DNA of 64,000 bases from Chitinophaga lutea (GTDB lineage Bacteria > Bacteroidota > Bacteroidia > Chitinophagales > Chitinophagaceae): assembly GCF_003813775.1 (NCBI RefSeq), contig NZ_RPDH01000001.1, positions 558,001 to 622,000 of the forward strand. Reading direction: 5' to 3'. Below are positions 49,994 through 58,271 of the stretch, in pieces. The stretch's first letter is position 1; each line of letters starts with the position of its first letter. Below the pieces are notes generated by a model. It saw nothing but the letters and a program-made list of their open reading frames with translations, ran no database searches and was not told the origin of the DNA. The translations under genes were made by a program, and so were the position numbers.

Positions 49994-50722
49994 ATGCTGA
50001 GAATCCTCCAATACACGCTGCTGCTGGCCGTTTTACTGCCGCAGCTGGCCTGCGCGCAAAAAGCCGTGAAAATATTCGACGGCAAAACGCTCAATGGCTG
50101 GGAAGGCGACACCGAATACTGGCGCGTGGAAAACGGTTGCCTGGTGGGTGAGATCAAGCCGGACAAACCCCTCAAAACAAACAGCTTCATCATCTGGCAG
50201 GGCGGCGCGCCCGCGGATTTTGAACTGACCCTGCAATTCAGGATCACCGCCGCCGGCAACAGCGGCATCAACTACCGCAGCGAAAAGCTCAGCGACGTCC
50301 CGCACGCCCTCAAAGGCTACCAGGCGGATATCGACGGCGCCAATCGTTATACGGGCCAGAATTATGAAGAAAGAGGCCGTACCACGCTCGCCTACCGCGG
50401 GCAGATCGTGACCATTCCAGACACCAAACTCAGCCCGAAAGACGGCAGCAAAGGCAACGCCTGGACGCCCGCCAAAGTAACGGGCTCGCTGGGCAGCGGC
50501 GATGCGCTGAAAGAAAAAATCAAAAGCGGCGACTGGAACACCTGCCGCCTCGTTGTGAAAGGCAACCGCCTCCAGCACTATATCAACGGGGTGCTGATGA
50601 GCGACGTCACCGACAATGACACGGTGAACGGTAAAAACAAGGGCATGCTCGGCATGCAGGTGCATGTGGGCCCGCCGATGAAAGTGGAGTATAAGGATAT
50701 AGCACTGAAAGTACTGCGGTAA
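49994..50722 (+). CDS. DUF1080 protein, putative 3-keto-disaccharide hydrolase
   Basis: A 242-aa exported protein. Signal peptide [21 protein letters not shown], possibly a lipobox (LAC). A concanavalin-like DUF1080 domain follows: [81 protein letters not shown] and the closing [12 protein letters not shown]. Members of this family hydrolyse or lyse 3-keto-glycosides. It is the last gene of the operon and is followed by a strong terminator. The ATG at 49994 avoids overlap with the preceding gene. Confidence 0.9.
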   Translation: MLRILQYTLLLAVLLPQLACAQKAVKIFDGKTLNGWEGDTEYWRVENGCLVGEIKPDKPLKTNSFIIWQGGAPADFELTLQFRITAAGNSGINYRSEKLSDVPHALKGYQADIDGANRYTGQNYEERGRTTLAYRGQIVTIPDTKLSPKDGSKGNAWTPAKVTGSLGSGDALKEKIKSGDWNTCRLVVKGNRLQHYINGVLMSDVTDNDTVNGKNKGMLGMQVHVGPPMKVEYKDIALKVLR

Positions 50723-50755
50723 GCAGTGTTTTCCCGCGATATTTATTTCAACAGG

Positions 50756-50784
50756 TAACGGGCGAAAGGCCCGTTATTTTTTTT
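50756..50784 (+). terminator. Rho-independent terminator of the glycoside locus
   Basis: TAACGGGC (50756-50763) pairs perfectly with GCCCGTTA (50769-50776) around GAAAG, followed by TTTTTTTT (50777-50784). Confidence 0.95.
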
Positions 50785-50822
50785 GCCTGCCGCCTGCTGT
50801 TGCCCGGCGATGAAGTCCACCG

Positions 50823-51557
50823 TCAGGCATTTTTCAGGCCCATATAATGCGCTTTTTGCGAGGCGCTGAGGTGCTCGATAGCGTACCGCAGAAAAGTACG
50901 GGGCATGGTGGCGGCGTGTTTGCCGAGGAACGCCAGCAGCTGATCCCGGTCACCTTTGCCGGCCTGCCGCACCCAGCCGCCGGCCGCCTTGTGAATCAGG
51001 TCTTCCTTATCCTTCAGCAGCATTTCCGCTATCTTGAAAGTATCCGCGCGATCGCGGTGTTTGAGGAAATAACTGGTAGCCACGATGGCCGTGCGCCGTT
51101 CCCAGATATTTTTAGAGCGCGCCAGTTTGTACAACACGGCGCGCGGCTTGTCGTACAGGTAACCACCCACTACATACTGTGCGCTGCGGTCTACGAGGTC
51201 CCAGTTGTTGATGCGGTCATGCCGGCGGAGGTACAGTTCGTACAATTCCTTCCGGCGGCTTTCGGGCGTTTTTTTGCTGCGCGCCTGAAAGTCCATGATG
51301 CTCACCGCTCCCACGCGCGCCTCGTGAATGGGGCTTTCCAGCAACTTTTCGATCTGTGCAAGCGGCATGTCCATCATCTCTTTGGCCAACTGAAACACCT
51401 GCCCCATACGCACGCCTATGAACTGATCCCCTTGGCTGTACTCACCTTCGCCTGACTTGAAATAGCGTTGTATTTTTTTCTGTTCGGCATCAGACTGCAG
51501 CGCTTTCAAACCTTCCAGGAATTCGGCCGCGGTTAAACGGATGGTTTGTTTCGGCAT
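50823..51557 (-). CDS. DNA alkylation repair protein (AlkD-like HEAT repeat)
   Basis: A 244-aa all-helical HEAT-like protein. The family core EARVGAVSIMDFQAR, RHDRINNWDLVDRSAQYVVGGYL and NIWERRTAIVATSYFLKHRD matches AlkC/AlkD-like glycosylases. The N-W-D-L-V-D segment carries the Trp and Asp that AlkD uses for excision of 3- or 7-alkyl purines. It is 5 bp downstream of the AHSA1 gene on the same strand, probably one operon. Confidence 0.9.
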   Translation of the reverse strand: MPKQTIRLTAAEFLEGLKALQSDAEQKKIQRYFKSGEGEYSQGDQFIGVRMGQVFQLAKEMMDMPLAQIEKLLESPIHEARVGAVSIMDFQARSKKTPESRRKELYELYLRRHDRINNWDLVDRSAQYVVGGYLYDKPRAVLYKLARSKNIWERRTAIVATSYFLKHRDRADTFKIAEMLLKDKEDLIHKAAGGWVRQAGKGDRDQLLAFLGKHAATMPRTFLRYAIEHLSASQKAHYMGLKNA

Positions 51558-51562
51558 ATGCT

Positions 51563-52150
51563 TTATTTTTTGCTGAATATCAGGGCCATTTTATCGAGGC
51601 ATTCCTCCAGCCCTGCTTTCGACATCTCGTAAGTCTGATCGTTCGTATACCCGAACTCTGTAACGGTCATTTCCGTTTTCCCATCCACCGGCCGGAAAGT
51701 GATCTTGTGCCGTACGCCGGCTGCCAGTTCCGCCGGCAATCCCATTTTGGCGGGGTCAACGGCCTGACCATCGGCGTCCGAGAAGCGCATGACGAATTCT
51801 ATCAGTTCCATCGGCACTATTTTATGGTAGTTCCAGGTGTTGTACAGGTCGTGCCCGTCCGGCGTACGCATACATACCAGCGAGGCCCCGCCTTCCCTGA
51901 AGTCCATTTTGGCCACCGGGCAGGTAAACACTTTCGGCCCCCACCATTGTTTTACATAACCGGAATCCGACCAGGCTTTCCATACCTCTTCAAGTGGAGC
52001 ATCGAAGGTGCGGGTCACGATCAGGTCGCGCGTTTTGGAAGTGTCTGTTGTCATATGATTTTGATTTTCAGGGTGAACGATCACACCGCCGGCGCTTCGT
52101 TGCCATGCAAACAGATACAGCAGTGTCAGTAAGAGTAACGTCTTTTTCAT
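51563..52150 (-). CDS. SRPBCC/AHSA1-domain protein, possibly exported
   Basis: A 195-aa protein whose residues 40-193 form an Aha1/START-like domain (LIVTRTFDAPLEEVWKAWSDSGYVKQWWGPKVF ... MTVTEFGYT). The frame starts with a convincing hydrophobic stretch (MKKTLLLLTLLYLFAW) that would export or anchor the domain, whereas most relatives are cytoplasmic. An internal ATG at 52054 (MTTDTSKTRDL) would give the standard 163-aa cytoplasmic form. Both starts may be used. Ligand unknown. Confidence 0.8.
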   Translation of the reverse strand: MKKTLLLLTLLYLFAWQRSAGGVIVHPENQNHMTTDTSKTRDLIVTRTFDAPLEEVWKAWSDSGYVKQWWGPKVFTCPVAKMDFREGGASLVCMRTPDGHDLYNTWNYHKIVPMELIEFVMRFSDADGQAVDPAKMGLPAELAAGVRHKITFRPVDGKTEMTVTEFGYTNDQTYEMSKAGLEECLDKMALIFSKK

Positions 52151-52245
52151 ACGCGGGGTGTTTTAACGGTACAAACGTACGCCCTATTCCCCGTTCCGGG
52201 CAGGTGCGGAAGCGACAATATGAAGGGGTGGGTGCGCCAAAAAAA

Positions 52246-52275
52246 GGCCGCAACACGGGTATGCGTGCTGCGGCC
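52246..52275 (-). terminator. Rho-independent terminator of the PL14-like gene
   Basis: GGCCGCAACACG (52246-52257) and CGTGCTGCGGCC (52264-52275) pair with one G-U on the minus strand around a 6-nt loop. The plus-strand A-run at 52239-52245 provides seven U residues on the minus strand. Confidence 0.9.
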
Positions 52276-52297
52276 GGCAGTTAATATCGTGCGGGGC

Positions 52298-53167
52298 CTA
52301 TTGTATTTTGGTCACCACCAGGTCGTCGTAGTAAATATATCCGTCGGTGGTGGATTGCCAGTGCGCCTGGCTGCCGCCGCGGAAAGTATGGAAGCTGAGG
52401 TTGCGGATGAGGCGCTTGCTGTCGTTGGTGGTCCAGCGGATGGCCGTGTCCAGCACGGTAACGCCGTCGATCACCAGTTTGGCCCGCCCGTTGGTGCTGG
52501 TGCCGGTATTGCTTTTTACATACATCTGTACCTGGTAGGTCTGGCCCCTGTTGAGGCTGCCGGTGGCCGGGTACGATTTACCGAAGTTGTCGCCGAACTC
52601 GCCGGGCTGGTCGCGGTAATACACGTAGGGATGGAAGTACACCCTGCTGCCGTTATTATACCACATCAGGCGCATACTGCCGCCGTTGCCGTCCCAGCCG
52701 GGGTCGCCGCCGGTATTGCCATCGCCGATCAGGAAACCGAAACCCAGCTTGCCGCCGCGGCTCCAGTCGAACGCGCTGTGGAACCGGATGCTGAACGATA
52801 CCTGGTATTCGCTGCCGTCGGAAATGTCCGTGCGGGCAATGATGCCGCTGGCTCCGCCCAACGCGTCTTTAAGAAGCGTCACGCGCAGGTTGCCGTTGGA
52901 GATCATCGAGCGGGAACTGTTCCAGCCGGTGATGTTGCCGAAATCGGCTTCGGCCTGCGCCTGCGTATAGGCGGTTCCGTGCGTGTAACTGTCCCAGTTC
53001 TCGGAAAAAGAGCCGTTGATGGCGGCGATGGAAATATCCGTCACCGATAGCGTGTTTTCATTTGCAGGAAGCAGTTCATTGTCTGTTACTGCGGGTTTGC
53101 TGCAGGCTGCAGCGGATAGTACAAGCAGGATCATGCCTGCTCTGACAGATTTCAGATGATCTTTCAT
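52298..53167 (-). CDS. Polysaccharide lyase family 14-like lipoprotein
   Basis: A 289-aa lipoprotein: lipobox SAAAC (Cys22). The mature part (about 55-289) resembles the beta-jelly-roll of PL14 alginate/glucuronan lyases: SFSIRFHSAFDWSRGGKLGFGFLIGD, SMRLMWYNNGSRVYFHPYVYYRD, KSNTGTSTNGRAKLVIDGV and a closing strand DGYIYYDDLVVTK. Catalytic residues cannot be confirmed by eye. The protein may instead only bind carbohydrate. It is a single gene outside any SusCD locus, with its own terminator. Confidence 0.65.
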   Translation of the reverse strand: MKDHLKSVRAGMILLVLSAAACSKPAVTDNELLPANENTLSVTDISIAAINGSFSENWDSYTHGTAYTQAQAEADFGNITGWNSSRSMISNGNLRVTLLKDALGGASGIIARTDISDGSEYQVSFSIRFHSAFDWSRGGKLGFGFLIGDGNTGGDPGWDGNGGSMRLMWYNNGSRVYFHPYVYYRDQPGEFGDNFGKSYPATGSLNRGQTYQVQMYVKSNTGTSTNGRAKLVIDGVTVLDTAIRWTTNDSKRLIRNLSFHTFRGGSQAHWQSTTDGYIYYDDLVVTKIQ

Positions 53168-53320
53168 GGTGTGCTGTTTTCATGAACGTGAAAAATTCGG
53201 GTTTACCTGGTTATCCAAACAATATTAACTGCGTTATTAATTTAACGAAAAAAACCGGTTCGGGGAAATTGCCCGGCCGGCCGACTTTCCGCCGGTATAT
53301 AAAAACTCCCCCGATCTCGT

Positions 53321-53328
53321 TATATTTG
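53321..53328 (+). promoter_or_regulatory. Promoter -7 element upstream of the fluoride riboswitch
   Basis: TATATTTG, a perfect TAnnTTTG match. Transcription should start a few bases downstream, just before the aptamer begins at 53341. The 150 bp further upstream show nothing I can support. Confidence 0.65.
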
Positions 53329-53340
53329 TTCCGTAAAAAA

Positions 53341-53398
53341 GGAAATGGTGTCTTCCTACCTGAACCGTCTTCCTCCCGGAAAGACTGATGGCGCCTAC
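53341..53398 (+). ncRNA. Fluoride riboswitch (crcB motif) aptamer
   Basis: The RNA matches the crcB fluoride aptamer. P1 is GGAA (53341-53344) / TTCC (53353-53356). P2 is GGTGTC (53347-53352) / GGCGCC (53390-53395), with two G-U pairs. P3 is GTCTTCC (53367-53373) / GGAAAGAC (53378-53385), with one bulge. The highly conserved 3' block CTGATGGCGCCTAC (53385-53398) is complete, as is GAACCG (53362-53367). It lies between a promoter and a CLC-F-type fluoride transporter gene, as known for this class. Confidence 0.93.
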
Positions 53399-53441
53399 AA
53401 AACCAGGGGCTTTGCAAAAGGCCTTCATTTCAATTTGTAGG
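53394..53441 (+). promoter_or_regulatory. Predicted translational expression platform of the fluoride riboswitch
   Basis: CCTACAAA (53394-53401), the tail of the aptamer, is exactly complementary to TTTGTAGG (53434-53441), which ends one base before the ATG at 53443. Without fluoride this helix would bury the ribosome-entry region. The fluoride-bound aptamer uses CC of P2 and the CTAC tail and should free the start. There is no strong U-run, so translational rather than transcriptional control is inferred. Confidence 0.65.
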
Positions 53442-53442
53442 T

Positions 53443-54705
53443 ATGAAAAAACCAGAACAGGTACACATAGCCGCTCACTTGTTAAAATGGACCGCCATCA
53501 CCGTTCCGGTAGCGCTTACCGTGGGCTCTCTCGTCGCATTCTTTTTATGGTCGCTCGATGAAGTGACGCAGCTGCGGCAGCAGCGTCCCTGGCTCCTGTA
53601 TTTACTGCCCGTAGCGGGGTTGCTGATCTATGCGCTGTACAGGTATCTCGGCAAAAACGCCGAAGCCGGCAACAATCTCATCATGAACGAGATCCATGAG
53701 CCCGGCGGCGGCGTTCCCTTGCGAATGGCGCCACTGGTGCTGGCCACCACCATCATCACCCACCTCTTCGGCGGCTCCGCCGGCCGGGAAGGTACGGCTG
53801 TGCAGATCGGCGGCAGCCTGGCCGGCCAGCTCGGCAAATGGTTCCGGCTGGGGAAAGAAGATGTGCGTATCATCCTCACCACCGGTATCGCCGCAGGTTT
53901 CGGGGCCGTGTTCGGTACGCCCGTCACCGGCGCCGTGTTTGCGCTGGAAGTGCTCACCGTGGGCCGCATCAGCCACAAAGCGCTCCTGCCCTGCCTGATG
54001 GCCAGCGTGCTGGCAGACGTGACCTGCTCCGCCTGGCAGATACAGCACACCCATTATCACATCGCCATCAACGAAGTGATCAGCAGCACGGTCGACTTTA
54101 TCCATTTTGACTTCTGGCTCCTGCTGAAAGTGATCGGGGGCGGCGTTTGTTTCGGGATGGCCGGTTATCTTTTCTCCACCCTGTCGCACACCATTAAAAA
54201 ATACAGCGGGCAGTTCATCCCCGTCAAATGGCTCATCCCTTTCGTTGGCGGCATCGTCATCATCGCGCTGACTGCGTTGCTGGGCACGGATGATTACCTG
54301 GGGCTGGGCGTCACCAATCCCGATCCCGACGGCGTATCGATCGTATCTTCTTTCCGCGAAGGCGGCGCCGGTTACTGGAGCTGGTGCTGGAAATTATTGT
54401 TCACCGCCATCACATTGGGCATGGGTTTTAAAGGCGGCGAAGTAACGCCCCTGTTTTTCATCGGCGCGGCATTGGGCAACACCATCGCATTGCTCACAGG
54501 CGCGCCCGTAGACCTCATGGCCGGCCTCGGCTTCATCGCGGTGTTCGCGGGCGCTACCAATACGCCCATCGCCTGCACTATCATGGGCGTGGAATTATTC
54601 GGCGGGGAATATGTACTGTATTATGCCGTGGCGTGTTTTACGGCGTATTATTTCAGCGGCCACACGGGCATCTATGCCGCGCAGCGCATGCAATCCAAAA
54701 CCTGA
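53443..54705 (+). CDS. CLC-F type fluoride/proton antiporter
   Basis: A 420-aa CLC-family membrane protein. Two features mark the fluoride-exporting CLC-F branch. The anion-coordinating GSGIP loop is replaced by GNNLI (76-80, in [20 protein letters not shown]), and the gating-glutamate motif is GREGT (114-118, gate Glu116) instead of GREGP. Also present are [20 protein letters not shown] and [17 protein letters not shown]. There are no CBS domains. It exports cytoplasmic fluoride by proton exchange. The upstream fluoride riboswitch strongly supports the assignment. Convergent with the DUF1343 gene, with a 4-bp gap. Confidence 0.93.
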   Translation: MKKPEQVHIAAHLLKWTAITVPVALTVGSLVAFFLWSLDEVTQLRQQRPWLLYLLPVAGLLIYALYRYLGKNAEAGNNLIMNEIHEPGGGVPLRMAPLVLATTIITHLFGGSAGREGTAVQIGGSLAGQLGKWFRLGKEDVRIILTTGIAAGFGAVFGTPVTGAVFALEVLTVGRISHKALLPCLMASVLADVTCSAWQIQHTHYHIAINEVISSTVDFIHFDFWLLLKVIGGGVCFGMAGYLFSTLSHTIKKYSGQFIPVKWLIPFVGGIVIIALTALLGTDDYLGLGVTNPDPDGVSIVSSFREGGAGYWSWCWKLLFTAITLGMGFKGGEVTPLFFIGAALGNTIALLTGAPVDLMAGLGFIAVFAGATNTPIACTIMGVELFGGEYVLYYAVACFTAYYFSGHTGIYAAQRMQSKT

Positions 54706-54709
54706 CGGC

Positions 54710-55906
54710 TTATTTGTAGAGCAGGTATTTCGTCCTCATTTTTTTGTACGCGCTTAAGCCCGGTTCCCAGCTTTTGCGGATCTCCGCTTCACTTTTACCC
54801 GCAATGATCTGTTCCCTGAACTGTTTAACGCCGGCCAGTTTGTTGATGTCGCCGATCTGGGTGCTGTAGGAACGGTCAAAGAATTTTGCTTTGTCCGGGT
54901 ACGCTTTGTACAGGTCGATCATCCAGCCGACATTGATTTTCCCGGCCTTGCGGAACGGGGAAATATCGAACCGGCGCAGGTCCAGGCCGTAGCAGGCATC
55001 GTTCTGGTGCAGCGGCGTTTCGGATTTGCCGGGGATACTCACGGGCGTGAACGTGAAATCGTAGATCCCTTTCAGGCGGGGCGCGCCCAGTACGGTGAAG
55101 GGCATGTATGTGCCGCGGCCCTGGCTGAGGATGGTGCCTTCGAACAGGCAGAGGGAAGGATACAATATCACCGATTGCTGTGTATTCAGGTTCGGCGACG
55201 GGGCCACGGGCATCTCATAATCCATATCGTGGCGGTAGTTGGCCACCGGTATCACTTTGATCTTGCATTTCATTTTATTCTGCAGCCAGCCTTCGCCGTT
55301 CAGCATGTGGGCAAATTCCCCGATGGTCATGCCATGCGTGATGGGAATGGGGAACTGGCCGATGCCGGATTTATTTTCCATATCCAGGATGGGCCCGTCT
55401 ACATACCCGTTGGGGTTGGGCCGGTCGAGAATGAGCAGCTCTTTACCGAACTGCGCGCAGGATTCCATCACGTCGCGCAGGGTGTTGATGTTCGTATAAA
55501 AACGGCAGCCCACATCGGCGATGTCAAAAATCATGATATCGAGATTGTCGAGGTCTTTTTTGGCCGGTTTCCTTTTGTTTCCGTAGAGGGAAATAATGGG
55601 AATGCCGGTAGCCTTATCCACTTCGTCGTGCACCTCGGCGCCGTTGCTGGCGTTGCCGCGGAAGCCGTGCTCCGGCCCGAAAATCGCCTTGATGTTCACC
55701 CCCAGCGAACGCAGGCTGTCTACGCTCAGCTTATTGCCGATAATGGACGTCTGGTTCACCACCATGCCCACCCTTTTACCTTTGAGGTACGGCAGGTAGG
55801 CCTTCACCTGGTCGGCGCCGGTGATGATGCCTTTACTGGAATATTGCGCCGCGCCTACAAAAGGTGTGGCCAGCAGGAGGATGATAACGATCAATCGTAT
55901 TTGCAT
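54710..55906 (-). CDS. DUF1343/NamZ-family exo-beta-N-acetylmuramidase-like protein
   Basis: A 398-aa exported protein, signal peptide MQIRLIVIILLLATPFVGAA. The DUF1343 core is complete: LKGKRVGMVVNQTSIIG, IKAIFGPEHGFRG, IPIISLYGNKRKP, IMIFDIADVGCRFYTNINTL, ILDRPNPNG and EGTILSQGRGT. The founding member, NamZ, removes non-reducing-end N-acetylmuramic acid from peptidoglycan fragments. Peptidoglycan recycling or turnover in the periplasm is the likely role. No MurNAc transporter is encoded adjacently. Confidence 0.92.
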   Translation of the reverse strand: MQIRLIVIILLLATPFVGAAQYSSKGIITGADQVKAYLPYLKGKRVGMVVNQTSIIGNKLSVDSLRSLGVNIKAIFGPEHGFRGNASNGAEVHDEVDKATGIPIISLYGNKRKPAKKDLDNLDIMIFDIADVGCRFYTNINTLRDVMESCAQFGKELLILDRPNPNGYVDGPILDMENKSGIGQFPIPITHGMTIGEFAHMLNGEGWLQNKMKCKIKVIPVANYRHDMDYEMPVAPSPNLNTQQSVILYPSLCLFEGTILSQGRGTYMPFTVLGAPRLKGIYDFTFTPVSIPGKSETPLHQNDACYGLDLRRFDISPFRKAGKINVGWMIDLYKAYPDKAKFFDRSYSTQIGDINKLAGVKQFREQIIAGKSEAEIRKSWEPGLSAYKKMRTKYLLYK

Positions 55907-55998
55907 GATGATGATTTAAACTGGTTGCAACTGTAGAGACAAACTCAGTGCCATTTACCGTTAACCCCGTACCAAGTTAACCCATTTTCTTTTTCGCC

Positions 55999-56006
55999 TA
56001 CCTTTG
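55999..56006 (+). promoter_or_regulatory. -7 element directly before the deaminase gene
   Basis: TACCTTTG, a perfect TAnnTTTG match ending 4 bp before the ATG at 56011. Transcription should start at or beside the A of the ATG, giving a leaderless mRNA. Confidence 0.55.
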
Positions 56007-56010
56007 AAAT

Positions 56011-56418
56011 ATGAGCGAACATCATCCATACCTGCAGCGCTGCCTGGAACTGGGCGCCATGGCCGCCGCCGAAGGCGAAAGCCCCGTGGGCAGCCTCATC
56101 GTGAAAGACGGGACAATACTGGGCGAAGCCTTCGAAAAAAGCAGGCAGCTCAAAGACATCACCCGCCACGCCGAAGTACTCGCCGTGATGGACGCCCTGG
56201 CACGGCACGGCAGCTGCGATGGGGCCACCCTCTATACCAATGTGGAGCCCTGCATCCTTTGCTCCTACGTGATCAGGCATCATAAAATCGGGAAAGTCGT
56301 TTTCAGCAGGTATTCCGGCGAACTGGGCGGAGCAGGCTCGCGCTATGCGATCCTGACGGCGGAAGATATTGTAAAATGGGGTAAGGCCCCGGCGGTGGAG
56401 GTTATCGCTGATATTTGA
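56011..56418 (+). CDS. Nucleoside/nucleobase deaminase (CDA fold)
   Basis: A 135-aa zinc deaminase of the cytidine/guanine/tRNA-adenosine deaminase superfamily. The zinc site is H53-A-E55 (TRHAEVLAVMDAL) with P80-C-I-L-C84 (EPCILCSYVIRHHKIGKVVFS). The ending EIVKWGKAP-like segment (AEDIVKWGKAPAVEV) is not diagnostic. Substrate could be guanine, cytosine or another base. It is too far from TadA to assign tRNA editing. Its 3' end overlaps the convergent lipoprotein gene by 17 bp. Confidence 0.85.
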   Translation: MSEHHPYLQRCLELGAMAAAEGESPVGSLIVKDGTILGEAFEKSRQLKDITRHAEVLAVMDALARHGSCDGATLYTNVEPCILCSYVIRHHKIGKVVFSRYSGELGGAGSRYAILTAEDIVKWGKAPAVEVIADI

Positions 56419-57010
56419 GGCGGGTGGACCGGATAATACCCAGAGCTTCGCCGGTGAACCGGTTCATACCAGGTTGCGGGGTTTTCGACAGCAGTTTGAA
56501 TTCAAACTCCAGCAACTGGCCATTCATGATGGTTGCCACGCGCACCTCCCGATGATAGTATGCAGTCGTATCCGTAAATACAGGTGCAAGTATGGAAAAA
56601 CTATCCTGGCCGGCCCGGATGATGGTATCCAGCGAAAATTGGGTGTTTGCATCTAAAAGTGTGCAATAATATTTATTGCCGACGTGCACTTCGGCCATGG
56701 TTTTCCAACCGCCCGGGCCAGGGGCTGCCGCGCCACTATGCATAATCGTCAATTGGTTCACGGAGTCTTCGGGATAGTTCGAAAAAATAAACCCGCTTTC
56801 CAACACTACGGGGTTTGACCGCTGCTGAAAACGGTATTTTATCCGGTCGCTTTCAGCATTGCAACTGTAGTCCGTCCACTGAAGGGTGGTATCCCAACGG
56901 GCTGGCATTTCCATCGTTATGTCACCGAGATTGTTTTTCAACGGCACCCTCGTAACGGTTCCGGAAGAACAGGCCTGCAAAACAAGCAACAGTAAAGGGA
57001 TAAATCGCAT
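56402..57010 (-). CDS. Putative lipoprotein of the ECF42 gene cluster
   Basis: A 202-aa predicted lipoprotein (MRFIPLLLLVLQACSSG, lipidated Cys14). The mature domain has beta strands and reads like a PsbP/DUF-type photosystem-fold or heat-resistant-antigen-like module (GDITMEMPARWDTTLQWTDYSCN ... MNGQLLEFEFKLLSKTPQPGMNRFTGEALGIIRSTRL), but I cannot name the family. The start at 57010 fits the lipoprotein signal better than 57025. It is 28 bp downstream of the sigma gene on the same strand, so probably co-transcribed. Confidence 0.68.
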   Translation of the reverse strand: MRFIPLLLLVLQACSSGTVTRVPLKNNLGDITMEMPARWDTTLQWTDYSCNAESDRIKYRFQQRSNPVVLESGFIFSNYPEDSVNQLTIMHSGAAAPGPGGWKTMAEVHVGNKYYCTLLDANTQFSLDTIIRAGQDSFSILAPVFTDTTAYYHREVRVATIMNGQLLEFEFKLLSKTPQPGMNRFTGEALGIIRSTRLKYQR

Positions 57011-57038
57011 ATTCAAAATATACAACTTTTTCCCGACC

Positions 57039-58265
57039 TCACAACGCCTTCAAATGCCGCATTATCACCGCCCGGTCGTGCTCCGTTCTGGCCAATTGCA
57101 ACGCGGTTTGATAGTGCTCCGCTGCCTTTCCTCCATCCACCCCGGTATAAAGATTCCCCAACAGCGAATGGTACAAATGCGAGCCGGACAGCTGCAATTG
57201 CTCGGCCTCCCTGATGGCGGCCGCTTTGCCTTTCACCCTCGACAGCGCGTACGTCCGGTTGAGGGCGGCCACCGGTGAATATTCCAGCATCAGCAGTTTG
57301 TTGTACAGGTCGAGTATCTCCTCCCATTTGCCGGGCACCGGCGTTTTCTGGCAGTGCCAATAAGCAATGGCCGCCTCGAGATGGTACCGCGACGCCTGCT
57401 GCCCCTGGGCGCTTTGGATCAGATAATAATTGCCTTTTTCTATCAGATCATCATTCCACAATTCGCGGTCCTGCGCCTCATACAAAACATGTTCCCCCGC
57501 CGCATCCAGCCGCGCGTCGAACCGGGAAGCGTGGAAACACATCAGCGACAGCAGGGAATTCACCGGCGGGGTGTTGGTTGCCGCATGCTGCAACAGGAAA
57601 TAACACAGCCGCATCGCCTCCATACAGAGCTCTTTCCGCAGCACGCTGTTCTGCGTGGAAGAATAATACCCTTCGTTGAACAACAGGTAAATGGTGGTGA
57701 GCACCGCCTCCAGCCGCTCACCCATTTCTTTTTCCGCCGGCAGGTCGGTGGAGATGTTTTCTTCGCGGAGTTTCTGCCGCGCGCGCAGCAGTCTTTTGTT
57801 GATGGTTTCCTTATTGGAGAGGAAAGCCTCCGCGATTTCATCGATCCCGAAACCGCAGAGGATGCGTAGCGCCAGGCCCACCTGCGCTTCTTTGGGAATG
57901 GCGGGGTTACATACCACGAAGAGCATCCGCAGCTGGCTATCTTCAATGTTCGGCCCGGAGAGATCGATTGCCGGTTCGGCGGCGCCGGCCTGCGAATTGC
58001 TGAGCACGGCGGATACTTTTTCCGCGAACACTTTATTCCTCCGCAGGTAATCGATGGTTTTGTTTTTCGCCACGGTATACAGCCAGGCGGTGGGATTGTC
58101 CGGGATGCTCTTCAGCCCCCATGTTTCGCTGGCCAGCAGGAAAGTGTCGTGCACGATATCTTCGGCGACTTCGAGATGGTTGCTGCCGAATAATTTACAG
58201 AGTACAGCAATGATCTTGCTGTACTCTGTTTTAAACAAGCGGGGAATGAGCTCCTTTTCCTGCAT
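57039..58265 (-). CDS. ECF42-type RNA polymerase sigma factor with C-terminal TPR-like extension
   Basis: A 408-aa sigma factor. Region 2 (about 10-80; AEDIVHDTFLLASETWGLKSIPDNPTAWLYTVAKNKTIDYLR) and region 4 (about 115-175; EIAEAFLSNKETINKRLLRARQKLR) are followed by a 230-residue DUF6596/TPR-like extension. The latter includes RFDARLDAAGEHVLYEAQDRELWN, matching the conserved extension motif of ECF42. ECF42 factors have no anti-sigma partner; the extension controls activity, and a YCII/DGPF protein is usually encoded nearby, as here at 58741. The signal sensed is unknown. Confidence 0.9.
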   Translation of the reverse strand: MQEKELIPRLFKTEYSKIIAVLCKLFGSNHLEVAEDIVHDTFLLASETWGLKSIPDNPTAWLYTVAKNKTIDYLRRNKVFAEKVSAVLSNSQAGAAEPAIDLSGPNIEDSQLRMLFVVCNPAIPKEAQVGLALRILCGFGIDEIAEAFLSNKETINKRLLRARQKLREENISTDLPAEKEMGERLEAVLTTIYLLFNEGYYSSTQNSVLRKELCMEAMRLCYFLLQHAATNTPPVNSLLSLMCFHASRFDARLDAAGEHVLYEAQDRELWNDDLIEKGNYYLIQSAQGQQASRYHLEAAIAYWHCQKTPVPGKWEEILDLYNKLLMLEYSPVAALNRTYALSRVKGKAAAIREAEQLQLSGSHLYHSLLGNLYTGVDGGKAAEHYQTALQLARTEHDRAVIMRHLKAL

Positions 58266-58271
58266 GCGCTG

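Noticed and set aside
42751-50722. A hidden glycoside hydrolase or polysaccharide lyase within the SusCD operon
   Set aside because: All frames in the operon were considered. Every gene is accounted for by another family, and no catalytic hydrolase signature was seen.
53211-53428. Short minus-strand open frames across the riboswitch region
   Set aside because: They lie opposite a well-matched promoter and aptamer, start with no plausible signal and show no domain.
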